The notes below the pieces were generated by a model. That model made no database searches, was not told where the DNA came from, and saw only the letters and a list, made by a program, of their open reading frames with translations. The position numbers were made by a program, and so were the translations under genes. A stretch of DNA of 64,000 bases from Acidianus hospitalis (GTDB taxonomy: Archaea; Thermoproteota; Thermoprotei_A; Sulfolobales; Sulfolobaceae). This document shows, piece by piece, positions 40,424 to 53,026 of the stretch (position 1 is its first letter; each line of letters opens with the position of its first letter). The stretch spans positions 186,001 to 250,000 of the forward strand of contig JAWDOK010000002.1 of the NCBI GenBank assembly GCA_046533895.1. Reading direction: 5' to 3'.

Positions 40424-40920
40424 ATTTATGTTTTTATTTACCAAAGGAAGTTAGAAAAGAACTTTCAAGACCATATGGTATTCTTTTTAAATCTACTGAA
40501 AAGCTCCTAAAATATGCAGATAATTTTGAAAGAATAATTACTGTAGGAGACGTTGTTACTCAAGAGTTATTAAAGAACAATAGAAGAGTATTTCTATCTA
40601 TAGTAGACGGTAAGACTAAAAGGAATATAAAATTGCATATGAGATTTTCGAATTATATTATGGTAAAAAATGAGCCTGCTATAATAAGGCTTTCAGCGAT
40701 GTCTTATATTAAGGCTGCATTAAATTCTTCATTCAGTTCTGTAATTTATGTTGATGGAGAAGAAGATTTGCTGGTAATTCCTGCAACTCTATATGGAAGG
40801 GATGGAGATTTAGTTATTTACGGTCAACCTAATGCAGGAGCAGTCGCATTAGAGGTTTGTGAAGCAACAAAGTGGAGAGTTAATGACATATTTTCTAAAT
40901 TTAATGTAAAAAAATGTTGA
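40396..40920 (+). CDS. GTP-dependent dephospho-CoA kinase (DUF359)
   Basis: Archaeal enzyme for the last step of coenzyme A synthesis, using GTP in place of ATP, 174 residues. The family pattern is present: GDVVTQELL, VDGKTKR, and VDGEEDLLVIPATLYGRDGDLVIYGQPNAG. It begins with TTG 40396 inside the spt4 gene. This spt4-kinase neighbour pair is common in archaea. It converges on apgM with 45 bp between stops, a gap filled by a C/D box sRNA on the other strand. Confidence 0.9.
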   Translation: MEIRDKYKVDLCFYLPKEVRKELSRPYGILFKSTEKLLKYADNFERIITVGDVVTQELLKNNRRVFLSIVDGKTKRNIKLHMRFSNYIMVKNEPAIIRLSAMSYIKAALNSSFSSVIYVDGEEDLLVIPATLYGRDGDLVIYGQPNAGAVALEVCEATKWRVNDIFSKFNVKKC

Positions 40921-40973
40921 TCAGCCCTGCGCGGGTTCTTCACCTATCAGCCCTTTCGAGCTTCTTCATGCGC
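40919..40973 (-). ncRNA. C/D box sRNA overlapping the apgM stop
   Basis: Minus-strand RNA with textbook archaeal C/D architecture. Box C is ATGAAGA (40963-40969), a 12-nt guide follows (40951-40962), D' is CTGA (40947-40950), a 3-nt linker, C' is GTGAAGA (40937-40943), a second 12-nt guide (40925-40936), and D is CTGA (40921-40924). Both C boxes carry the same single change from RTGATGA. A T-run follows on the minus strand (40906-40915), suitable for termination. It is more GC-rich than the surrounding DNA. Box C covers the TGA stop of apgM. Targets are not established. Confidence 0.85.
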
Positions 40974-42213
40974 CATATTTTGTTGCTCTATTGGAATAAT
41001 TAAGTAATAAGTTCATTACATCTAGTCCTATTATCTTGAGACTTCCTTTTCTAGCTTCTCTTTCGTTAAAGTCACTTACGTTATCTGGAATTATATTGTC
41101 TGGAACATAAAGGAGAACTGGAACTGGATCTCCAGAGTGTTCTTTAAGTTCTACCGGTGTAGCATGATCCCCAGTGAACATTATTACTATTTCTCTTCCT
41201 ACATTATTTAATATCTTCCCTATTATATAATCCATTTTCTCGATTGCCTTAACTTTTTCTTCAGTTTTTCCATCATGAGATGCGGCATCTGTAGCTTTTA
41301 CGTGCAAGAAAACGAAGTCATACTTATCATCTTTAAGGAGTTCTATAACCTTATCTGCCTTAGCATCATAATTTGTATCTATACCTCCAGTTGCACCCTT
41401 TGGAGTAAACACGTCCATCCCTATTGCTTTACATACGCCTTTTATAAGAGCAGTAGCCGATACTGCTCCTCCTTTTAGTCCAGTATAATTATATAACTTA
41501 GGTAATTCAACAAACTTTGACGCGCCCCTTAATAATATTATATTAGCAGGAGGTTCTCCTCTTTCAATTCTATTCTTGTTATAGATAGAAGTTGATAACA
41601 CGTCATAAATTCTTTTTGTTAAATTATTCACAATTTCTGCCGTTCTTCTTGCACTTATTGAATTATCTAAAGGGATAGATTCTTTAATCTTACGCCCTAC
41701 TTCGTGAGGATCTGTGTCAGAAATCTTATCACTAAGATCCTTTCCTGAGAGTACTACAGCAACTCTATGTTCCGTGGCTTTATAAAAAGTAACTTTAACT
41801 CCATCTATTTCTCCTATTTTCTGATTTAACTCATTTACTAGTTGTTCACCTTCATCAATCTTTCTACCTGCTCTTCTATCTGTTACGTTCATGTTTTCAT
41901 CGACTGTTGCAAAATTTCCTCTAAACGCTATATCTCCTTCAGTAAGATAAGCTCCAGTACCTAATGCCTCAAGAGCACCTCTGCCTCTATAATATCTATG
42001 AGGATCTACGCCGAATATTGCCATGTGTGAGGTATCGCTACCTGCTACTATTCCAGGTCCTATGGGATCCATTAGACCTACTAGTGAAGATTTAAGTAAC
42101 TCCTTTATGTTAGGCTTATCTGCAACTTCCAAAGGCGTTTTATTGTCTAGCGATTTAACTTGCCTATCTCCTAACCCATCAGCAATAATTAAAAGTATTT
42201 TATATTTTTTCAT
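40966..42213 (-). CDS. apgM: Cofactor-independent phosphoglycerate mutase, archaeal type
   Basis: Interconverts 2- and 3-phosphoglycerate in central carbon metabolism, 415 residues. It belongs to the alkaline phosphatase superfamily: ADGLGDRQ at about residues 11-18 holds a metal ligand, and the nucleophilic serine is Ser62 in SDTSH. Late metal ligands are in FTGDHATP and the KATDAASHDG segment. It begins with ATG 42213, overlapping the cdc48 stop by 4 bp. Its stop codon is part of box C of the sRNA at 40919-40973. Confidence 0.95.
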   Translation of the reverse strand: MKKYKILLIIADGLGDRQVKSLDNKTPLEVADKPNIKELLKSSLVGLMDPIGPGIVAGSDTSHMAIFGVDPHRYYRGRGALEALGTGAYLTEGDIAFRGNFATVDENMNVTDRRAGRKIDEGEQLVNELNQKIGEIDGVKVTFYKATEHRVAVVLSGKDLSDKISDTDPHEVGRKIKESIPLDNSISARRTAEIVNNLTKRIYDVLSTSIYNKNRIERGEPPANIILLRGASKFVELPKLYNYTGLKGGAVSATALIKGVCKAIGMDVFTPKGATGGIDTNYDAKADKVIELLKDDKYDFVFLHVKATDAASHDGKTEEKVKAIEKMDYIIGKILNNVGREIVIMFTGDHATPVELKEHSGDPVPVLLYVPDNIIPDNVSDFNEREARKGSLKIIGLDVMNLLLNYSNRATKYGA

Positions 42214-44510
42214 ACTACAGCACTCCTCTTTAATTCCTTAGCAAGTCTTTCATATCTTTCAATATCTGCCTTAGTTATGCTTGGAGAAACTATTTTTAGA
42301 GCCTCTTCAAAGTGTTTCATTGAGACTTTACCACTAAAGTTGTTCATACAATTTCTCATTTCCTTATTATAACATTCTTCTACAAATTTGCCATCCTTTG
42401 TGCAGGCTTCTCTTGATTTTTGTTCGCATACTGCAGATACTTCACGTAACATAAGCATTGTTGCCTCTCTTACTACTGCCTCTAAATCGGCTCCAGTATA
42501 TCCCTCAGTTTTTTCGGCTATCGTCTCTAAGTTAACATCCTCAGCTAATGGTACATTTCTAGTATGAACTTTAAGTATCTCTAATCTAGCTATTTTATCT
42601 GGTGGAGGAACGTATATAAGTCTATCAAATCTTCCTGGTCTTAATAAAGCAGGGTCTAATATATCCGGTCTATTAGTTGCTGCTATAACTACGACTTTAT
42701 TTAAGGGTGTAATTCCATCCATTTCTGCTAATAATTGATTAACGATTCTTTCTGTTACGCCGCTATCATGAGCAAAACCTCTCATGGGTGCTATAGAATC
42801 TATCTCATCAAAGAATATTACTGTTGGGGCTGTTTGCCTTGCTCTTCTGAAGATCTCTCTTATCGCCTTCTCGCTTTCTCCTACCCATTTTGATAATACT
42901 TCTGGACCTCTTACTGCAATGAAGTTTGCTCCACTCTCAGTCGCTACAGCCTTAGCTAACATTGTTTTTCCAGTACCAGGTGGACCAAATAATAGAACTC
43001 CTTTAGGAGCCCTAATTCCAGATTTAGTAAAAACGTCTGGGAACTTTATTTGCCATTCTATGGCCTCTCTTAATTGTTGTTTAACGTCTTCTAACCCTCC
43101 TATATCGCTCCATCTAACCTTTGGTACTTCAACATATACTTCTCTAAGTAAGGTTGGCTGTATTGATTTCATTGCTTCTAGAAAGTCATTCATCGTAACT
43201 TTCAATTCCTTTAATAGTTCTGCAGGAATTTGTCCTTGATTTAGATTCACTTTAGTGGTAGCTAGAAATCTTCTTAATGCTACCATTGCGGCCTCTTTAG
43301 CTAAAGCCGCTAAATCTGCTCCAGTATAACCATTAGTCATTTCTGCTATATCATCAAGATTTACGTCATCTGAAAGAGGCATACTCCTAGTGTGAACTTG
43401 TAATATCTCTTTTCTAGCTTTTGTATCTGGCGGCCTTATTTCTATTTCTCTATCAAATCTTCCTGGCCTTCTTAATGCAGGATCTATAGCGTCCGGTCTA
43501 TTAGTCGCACCAATAACTATTATTTTTCCTCTCCCTTTAATTCCGTCCATTAAAGTTAGTAACTGTGCAACTACTCTTTTCTCAACTTCCCCTGTTACTT
43601 CTTCTCTTTTAGGAGCTATTGCATCTATTTCGTCAATGAAAATTATTGATGGAGCATTCTTATTTGCTTCGTCAAATATTTGCCTAAGTCTTTCTTCGCT
43701 CTCACCGTAAAACTTGCTCATTATTTCTGGCCCATTTATTGAAATAAAGTATGCCCCTATTTCATTAGCTAAAGCTCTAGCAAGCAATGTTTTTCCAACT
43801 CCTGGAGGCCCATAAAGTAGTATTCCTTTAGGCGGTTCTATTCCTAAACGCTGGAATAATTCTGGATATTTCATAGGTAATTCAACAATTTCTCTGATTC
43901 TTTCCTTTACATCTTCTAAATCACCTATATCTTCCCATGTAACTTTAGCGTATGTAGTTTCAGCTTTGACTGGCTCTTCCTTAATGACTAGTTGAGTTTC
44001 GGAACTTACGAATACGTAATTGCTTGGCTGTGTATTTACTACTACAAGTTCTATTACACCAGTGTAAATTGGTATAGGGATTGTATCTCCAAGTTCTATT
44101 ACACCAGTGTAATTTGATATAGGGATTGTATCTCCTTTAACTAATGGCTTATACATGAGTTGATCCTTTACGTGGTCAACAAAACCTTTATCAAATCTTA
44201 TTGGCCGTGTAGGTGCTAATACTATTTTAGTAGCTTTATTTACCGTAGCTTTTCTTATTTCAACTTCATCTCCTATGCTAGCTCCTATTGCTTTCCTTAT
44301 GTAACCATCAATTCTTATTTCATCGTCACTAACATCATAAGCAGGCATTGCTTGAACCAAAGAAGAACCTGAGGGCCCAATTATCTCTAAATAATCTCCA
44401 GCATCTATTTTTAATTTTGACATTAAATTTTCTGATAATCTGCCTATTTTTCTTCCTACATCTCTTTGTCTAGCCTCAGATACTTTAAGCTTAATTGGAG
44501 CCGACATCAA
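42210..44510 (-). CDS. Cdc48/VCP-like AAA ATPase
   Basis: Protein-unfolding AAA ATPase with an N-domain and two AAA modules, 766 residues. Walker A motifs are GPPGVGKT and GPPGTGKT, each followed by a Walker B with DEID. The C-terminal region of about 40 residues is unusually rich in cysteine (four or five Cys around CEQK...CTKD...CYNK...CMNN). The N-domain contains a 15-residue tandem duplication at about residues 126-155 (see the repeat at 44046-44135). It is divergent from reverse gyrase, and a TTTTAAATAA TATA-like stretch lies in the gap. Confidence 0.95.
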   Translation of the reverse strand: MMSAPIKLKVSEARQRDVGRKIGRLSENLMSKLKIDAGDYLEIIGPSGSSLVQAMPAYDVSDDEIRIDGYIRKAIGASIGDEVEIRKATVNKATKIVLAPTRPIRFDKGFVDHVKDQLMYKPLVKGDTIPISNYTGVIELGDTIPIPIYTGVIELVVVNTQPSNYVFVSSETQLVIKEEPVKAETTYAKVTWEDIGDLEDVKERIREIVELPMKYPELFQRLGIEPPKGILLYGPPGVGKTLLARALANEIGAYFISINGPEIMSKFYGESEERLRQIFDEANKNAPSIIFIDEIDAIAPKREEVTGEVEKRVVAQLLTLMDGIKGRGKIIVIGATNRPDAIDPALRRPGRFDREIEIRPPDTKARKEILQVHTRSMPLSDDVNLDDIAEMTNGYTGADLAALAKEAAMVALRRFLATTKVNLNQGQIPAELLKELKVTMNDFLEAMKSIQPTLLREVYVEVPKVRWSDIGGLEDVKQQLREAIEWQIKFPDVFTKSGIRAPKGVLLFGPPGTGKTMLAKAVATESGANFIAVRGPEVLSKWVGESEKAIREIFRRARQTAPTVIFFDEIDSIAPMRGFAHDSGVTERIVNQLLAEMDGITPLNKVVVIAATNRPDILDPALLRPGRFDRLIYVPPPDKIARLEILKVHTRNVPLAEDVNLETIAEKTEGYTGADLEAVVREATMLMLREVSAVCEQKSREACTKDGKFVEECYNKEMRNCMNNFSGKVSMKHFEEALKIVSPSITKADIERYERLAKELKRSAVV
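44046..44135 (-). repeat. Tandem 45-bp duplication inside cdc48
   Basis: Two directly adjacent 45-bp units (44046-44090 and 44091-44135) differ at two bases. They keep the frame and encode two copies of a 15-residue unit of the form GDTIPI-x-x-YTGVIEL. The near-identity of the copies argues for a recent event. The location is in the substrate-adaptor N-domain, just before the linker to the first AAA module. Confidence 0.92.
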
Positions 44511-44559
44511 TATGCTATAGCTAAACCTTTTAAATAAGTCTTATTCAGAATCACTAGTA

Positions 44560-49113
<4,554 letters not shown>

Positions 49114-49130
<17 letters not shown>

Positions 49131-49443
49131 TATATACTGCAGTTCTCCTATTTCTAAATACTTCTTTTATTACTCCTTGAGCATTTAAGTCCTTCAAAAT
49201 ACGTTTTGCAACGCTTAGTGTTATGTTAGTTTTTGTTGCTAATTCATAAGGTGTTATCAATTTTTCTCTTTTTATTTCTTCTTGGATTTTCTTAATCATT
49301 TCATCAGAAATTTGAATATTCTTTGATATAACTTCACTACCGGTTTTACTTATCTTCTTTTTACCTTTCTGCTGTTGTTCTTCTTGTTGTCTCTTTAACC
49401 TTTTTTCAATGTTACTAATAGGTTTTTTTGATACTCCACCCAT
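49114..49443 (-). CDS. rps25e: Ribosomal protein S25e
   Basis: Small-subunit protein specific to archaea and eukaryotes, 109 residues. A Lys/Gln-rich N-terminal tail leads into a winged-helix domain (LITPYELATKTNITLSVAKRILKDL...GVIKEV). The start ATG 49443 is the first in-frame ATG. It converges with the nitrilase-fold gene, sharing 17 bp. Confidence 0.94.
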
Positions 49444-49490
49444 TTAGCACACCTATTAATCTTTAATGCAAATAGGCTTATAATAATTTA

Positions 49491-50219
49491 ATGGATAGTA
49501 ATCCGTTAGAAGATACGTTAGCAAGAGTTTCTAGGTTTGCTTCAATTTTAGGAATATCTAGAGCAGAATTACGAATATATTCCACTTTGTTATTAGAAGG
49601 TCGGATGACTGCAAGGCAGTTAGCAGAGCAACTAGGAATATCCTATACAAAAATTTACTCTTTACTAACAAAACTGGAAGAAAGAGGATGGATTAAAAGA
49701 TTAGGAAAAAAACCAGCTGTTTATGAAGCTATACCTCTAAGAGATCTATGGGCTAGTATTAAGAAAATGATTGAGATTAAAGTTGATGAATTCGAAAAGG
49801 AATTCATAGAGCCATTATCCTCATTATTATCACCTTCATCTACTTACAGTATAACTATGATACCTTCAGACAAAATTAAATCCACATTTTACGAAATACT
49901 TGATGAAGGCAATAAGGTTTCAATTGCAATATCTTATCCAGAATTATTAAGCGAAGATATAATACAAGCCATAAAGGCAAAAAGCTATACTTCTCCAGAT
50001 CTTAGAGTAATAATTCAGAGTGATATAAATATTCCCGAAATTTCTGGACTGCAAATACGTAAATTGAGCAACATGTTTGGTAGCGGTTTAATAACTTCTA
50101 CAGCTGTTTTGCTAATAATTAAAAATGCAGATAAGCTTTCTGGTCTATTCTCAAATCATAAGTATATCGTAGACATCGCTACCGTTTATTTTAACCATTT
50201 ATGGATTCAAGCAAAATAA
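49491..50219 (+). CDS. TrmB-like transcriptional regulator
   Basis: A 242-residue putative regulator. The N-terminal winged helix-turn-helix covers about residues 18-75 (AELRIYSTLLLEGRMTARQLAEQLGIS...KIYSLLTKLEERGWIKR), followed by a coiled linker (KKMIEIKVDEFEKEFIEPL) and an alpha/beta effector domain of about 120 residues. TrmB relatives bind sugars or sense other metabolites; the ligand here is unknown. No metabolic target gene is adjacent. A 48-residue ribbon-helix-helix gene follows after 63 bp. Confidence 0.82.
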   Translation: MDSNPLEDTLARVSRFASILGISRAELRIYSTLLLEGRMTARQLAEQLGISYTKIYSLLTKLEERGWIKRLGKKPAVYEAIPLRDLWASIKKMIEIKVDEFEKEFIEPLSSLLSPSSTYSITMIPSDKIKSTFYEILDEGNKVSIAISYPELLSEDIIQAIKAKSYTSPDLRVIIQSDINIPEISGLQIRKLSNMFGSGLITSTAVLLIIKNADKLSGLFSNHKYIVDIATVYFNHLWIQAK

Positions 50220-50282
50220 GAAAAAATTACGTTGCAATAATTCTTAAAAGCAGTTTTCAACTGAGGTGAATAATCGATCTTT

Positions 50283-50429
50283 ATGAAAATAATAACCGTT
50301 AAACTACCAGAACAATTCTTAGAAGCAATAGATGAATTAGTAAACACGGGTAGATATGAATCAAGAAGTGAAGTAATTAGAGCGGCCATAGGTGATTTTA
50401 TTAGAAAGGAATTATGGATAAAAGAGTGA
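50283..50429 (+). CDS. Ribbon-helix-helix (CopG/NikR-type) DNA-binding protein, 48 residues
   Basis: Short gene below the usual length cutoff. The protein is a complete ribbon-helix-helix: strand KIITVKLPEQ, helix A FLEAIDELVNTG, the turn RYESRSEV, and helix B IRAAIGDFIRKEL. This is a minimal dimeric DNA-binding unit with no effector domain. A GAGGTGA sequence lies about 15 bp before ATG 50283. Box C of the C/D sRNA starts at the base after the stop codon, so gene and sRNA may share a transcript. Targets unknown. Confidence 0.88.
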   Translation: MKIITVKLPEQFLEAIDELVNTGRYESRSEVIRAAIGDFIRKELWIKE

Positions 50430-50479
50430 ATGATGAAGGCTGGTATTAACGACATAATGAGTTAAGACACCAATACTGA
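50430..50479 (+). ncRNA. C/D box sRNA, predicted 16S rRNA 530-region guide
   Basis: Perfect box C ATGATGA (50430-50436) and perfect box D CTGA (50476-50479), 50 nt end to end, the normal archaeal size. The internal boxes are degenerate: D' about ACGA (50449-50452) and C' about ATGAGTT (50457-50463). Both guides are then 12 nt (50437-50448 and 50464-50475). The first guide is complementary to TAATACCAGC, which I recall as the crenarchaeal 16S sequence just after the 530 loop, with a further G-U pair. By the D'+5 rule the A of UACC would be methylated (about E. coli A535). The second target is unknown. Confidence 0.7.
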
Positions 50480-50563
50480 AAGTTAAAATTTTAATGGCTT
50501 TTTGAATTTTGTTCATTTATATTTAGTGTAACTACTCTTTAGAAGATAAACATTTTTAATATA

Positions 50564-51355
50564 ATGAGATTTATACATGTGCCAATTCAAGAAGGCGATC
50601 CAGTTACAATTTGGATTGATAATAAGAGAGCATTCCTAATTAAGGTAAAAAAAGGTAAAAGGCTTGATACTGACAAAGGTTACATAATTCATGATCAGCT
50701 AATAGGAAAAGAATATGGTGAAATAATAAAAATATCAAAAGGTGAGGCATATTTACTAAAGCCTACACCTATGGATATTTATACTACTTTACCTAGACCA
50801 TCACAAGTTGTTTATCCTAAGGATGCTTCGTATATAATTTATGCCTCTGGAGTACAGCCTGGAGATACTGTAGTAGAAGCAGGGACTGGATCTGGATTTT
50901 TAACAATAACTTTAGCTTATTTTTTAGGCCCTAACGGCAAAGTCATAAGCTATGATGTAAGAGAAGATATGCAGAATAAAGCTAAACAAAATGCGTTAAT
51001 GCTAAATCTTTTAGATAGAATAGAATTCAAAATTAAGGATATAAGACAAGGAATAGACGAAAAAGACGTTTCTGCTGTAATTTTAGATATGCCCGATCCT
51101 TGGAACGCTGTATCGAAGGCTTATGAGGCATTAAAACCTTCAGGTTCGCTTATAGTATTCGTTCCTACAGTAAATCAAATAGAGAAAACTGTATTACAAA
51201 TGAGAAATGAGGGATTTATAGACATTCATGCTGAAGAACTAATACTCAGGGAATACCAAGTAAAGGAAAACGCTGTTAGACCAAAGAACATTGGAGTAAT
51301 GCATACTGGGTACCTAATTAGAGGCAGGAAATATATAAAAGGAACTTCTCTATAA
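50564..51355 (+). CDS. trmI: tRNA (adenine-N1) methyltransferase TrmI
   Basis: Archaeal enzyme that forms m1A at tRNA positions 57/58 in the T loop, 263 residues. An N-terminal beta-rich domain (residues 1-75) precedes the Rossmann domain with motif I VVEAGTGSGFLT at about 105-116, the acidic YDVREDM, and the catalytic-region LDMPDPW. The C-terminal part has the VPTVNQIEKTV motif of the family. The ATG at 50564 has a T-rich TATA-like element about 25-40 bp upstream. Confidence 0.93.
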   Translation: MRFIHVPIQEGDPVTIWIDNKRAFLIKVKKGKRLDTDKGYIIHDQLIGKEYGEIIKISKGEAYLLKPTPMDIYTTLPRPSQVVYPKDASYIIYASGVQPGDTVVEAGTGSGFLTITLAYFLGPNGKVISYDVREDMQNKAKQNALMLNLLDRIEFKIKDIRQGIDEKDVSAVILDMPDPWNAVSKAYEALKPSGSLIVFVPTVNQIEKTVLQMRNEGFIDIHAEELILREYQVKENAVRPKNIGVMHTGYLIRGRKYIKGTSL

Positions 51356-51365
51356 TTATAATCAA

Positions 51366-51698
51366 ATGAGCGATTCTAACTTTTCAATTTATCCGAAGAT
51401 TATAGTCGAATTTGAAAATGATTTAGATAAAATTAGAGCTACTACCTCTGATGATGCGAAAAAACTAATAGATTTAGCTTATAGCCTAAGCCTAGAAATG
51501 GATAAGGAAGTAAAGAAAATCTTTGATGAAATTTCTTCAAATATTTCTAAAGAAACTCAAGAAGAAATAGATAGGTTAAGAAAGAATTATGCTGATGAGA
51601 GGGAAAAGAAAATAAGTGAAATAAAAGAAAAGGCTAATAAAAACTTGGAAAAAGCTGTGTCAGAAGTTTTAAATGCAATTAAAGGTGCATATAAGTGA
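51366..51698 (+). CDS. A-type ATP synthase subunit E/H-like stalk protein
   Basis: A 110-residue, almost entirely helical, highly charged protein. The C-terminal 60 residues have coiled-coil character (KETQEEIDRLRKNYADEREKK...). The downstream overlap with the ATPase subunit C gene suggests a peripheral-stalk component of the A-type ATPase, E- or H-like. The sequence itself is low in specific motifs, so the assignment rests on context and composition. Confidence 0.6.
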   Translation: MSDSNFSIYPKIIVEFENDLDKIRATTSDDAKKLIDLAYSLSLEMDKEVKKIFDEISSNISKETQEEIDRLRKNYADEREKKISEIKEKANKNLEKAVSEVLNAIKGAYK

Positions 51699-52660
51699 GT
51701 TCTCCTTCTTTAGCATATATTTCCTCGATTTCTAGATTATTTAAATCGACAACATTAACTAAAGGGCTTGTAACAGAGCTATTAGCTGAGAATGATTGGA
51801 AAAATGTATTAAGTATATTAAAAGAACGAAACTTTATAGAAGATATTCCTGCAACATTTGATGACGCTGAGATAGAAATAAAAAGAAGAGCAATTGATCA
51901 AATTTATAAAATATTAAATTTTTCATCCTCAGTTAAGTCTGCTCACGACATTGTAGATTTATATTATTATTATTTAACTTTGGACGAATTTAAGTCAATA
52001 ATTGCTGGAATATATAATAAATCAAGACCATCAAAAATTGTATTTCTTTCAAAAATATCTGAATCTAATCCGACAACTATAGAAGAACTAAGGAGTAGTA
52101 TAAGAGGATCAATATATTCTAATGCATTAGAATATGCATTATCAAAAAATCCAAGGAATTTATCCCAGTTAGAGTCTCTTCTCGACTTTTACTTTATCGA
52201 TAAACTATCGTCAATAATTGATACCTTTAAAGGTGACTGGAAAGCTGCTGCAGAAGCAATAATATGTGGATACAAGGATTATTACTCAGCTAGCTTAGCG
52301 ATAAGGCAGAGGATAGCAATACCATTAACATGTAAGATATTGCCTGATACTATAAGGGATTTGCAATCTTCAAAAATGGAAGAAGTAGCCAATATATTAA
52401 GAAGAACACAATACTCTAGGAATATCGAATTAGGTGATGCATATTCAGCGTTATATTCATTGTATAGATTAGCTAGAATAGAAGCTAGAAAAGCTTCAAT
52501 ATATGCATTTATGGGTTCTCCATTTACTCCTGTTACTGCTTTGGCTATAAGCGAACTAATAAAATTAGACATGGAAGACCTAATAATGATAATAAATGGG
52601 TTAAAAATAAAAATGAATAAAGAAGCTATAAAATCAAGACTTTCATTAGAAATTATTTAA
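51695..52660 (+). CDS. atpC: A-type ATP synthase subunit C (AC39 family)
   Basis: Central-stalk subunit linking the rotor ring to the catalytic head, 321 residues. The N-terminal AYISSISRLFKSTTLTK region, the repeated LL...W.VLSIL pattern and DIVDLYYYYLTLDEFKSIIAG fit the V-type subunit d/C family. It overlaps the upstream stalk gene by 4 bp (GTGA-type junction). The rest of the A1A0 operon is not in the window, which suggests that these two genes are separated from it. The 3' end overlaps the next gene by 15 bp. Confidence 0.8.
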   Translation: MSSPSLAYISSISRLFKSTTLTKGLVTELLAENDWKNVLSILKERNFIEDIPATFDDAEIEIKRRAIDQIYKILNFSSSVKSAHDIVDLYYYYLTLDEFKSIIAGIYNKSRPSKIVFLSKISESNPTTIEELRSSIRGSIYSNALEYALSKNPRNLSQLESLLDFYFIDKLSSIIDTFKGDWKAAAEAIICGYKDYYSASLAIRQRIAIPLTCKILPDTIRDLQSSKMEEVANILRRTQYSRNIELGDAYSALYSLYRLARIEARKASIYAFMGSPFTPVTALAISELIKLDMEDLIMIINGLKIKMNKEAIKSRLSLEII

Positions 52661-52969
52661 AAATTTCTCGTCAACAATGTAACTTTTTTCATCCTTTATT
52701 ATAGTAAATTCTGGAAATCTGGGGGGATCTGGTAAATTTGCAAGTGGTTTCTCTTTTCCAAGATATATCCATTTTATCTTTCCATTATATTTTTCCAGTT
52801 TATACCAGTATTTTCCTATATAAATATATTTCTTACCATTTTTATATACTACATGATAAGGTTTCAAATATACTTCACTGCCGCTAATCTTAGAGTTATA
52901 CTCATATACTTGCTCTTTTAATTTGCTAAATATTTTATCGAACTCTTTTTCTTCTAGTCTAACAAGCAT
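52646..52969 (-). CDS. Hypothetical basic protein, 107 residues
   Basis: I do not recognise this protein. It is rich in Lys, Tyr and Glu. An N-terminal helix (LEEKEFDKIFSKLKEQVYEY) is followed by a beta-rich middle (YHVVYKNGKKYIYIGKYWYKLEKYNGKIKWIYLG), which looks like a small antiparallel sheet. The ATG at 52969 is used; a longer frame to 53050 would overlap the divergent reductase gene. Coding potential is supported by the 15-bp convergent overlap pattern seen with other real genes here and by the orderly sequence, but the gene is less secure. Confidence 0.5.
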   Translation of the reverse strand: MLVRLEEKEFDKIFSKLKEQVYEYNSKISGSEVYLKPYHVVYKNGKKYIYIGKYWYKLEKYNGKIKWIYLGKEKPLANLPDPPRFPEFTIIKDEKSYIVDEKFLNNF

Positions 52970-53026
52970 GTATTGATGTTTACCTTTATTTTTAAGAATG
53001 TTTAAAATTATTAGTAGTGGTATAAC

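Noticed and set aside
40925..40936. tRNA-Ser as target of the apgM-linked sRNA guide
   Set aside because: Eleven of twelve positions match, but the motif is GC-rich and the predicted methylated base is not a known modified site. Kept only as a remark.
44407..44507. Inteins in infB, cdc48 or reverse gyrase
   Set aside because: All P-loops and active sites are uninterrupted and protein lengths are normal.
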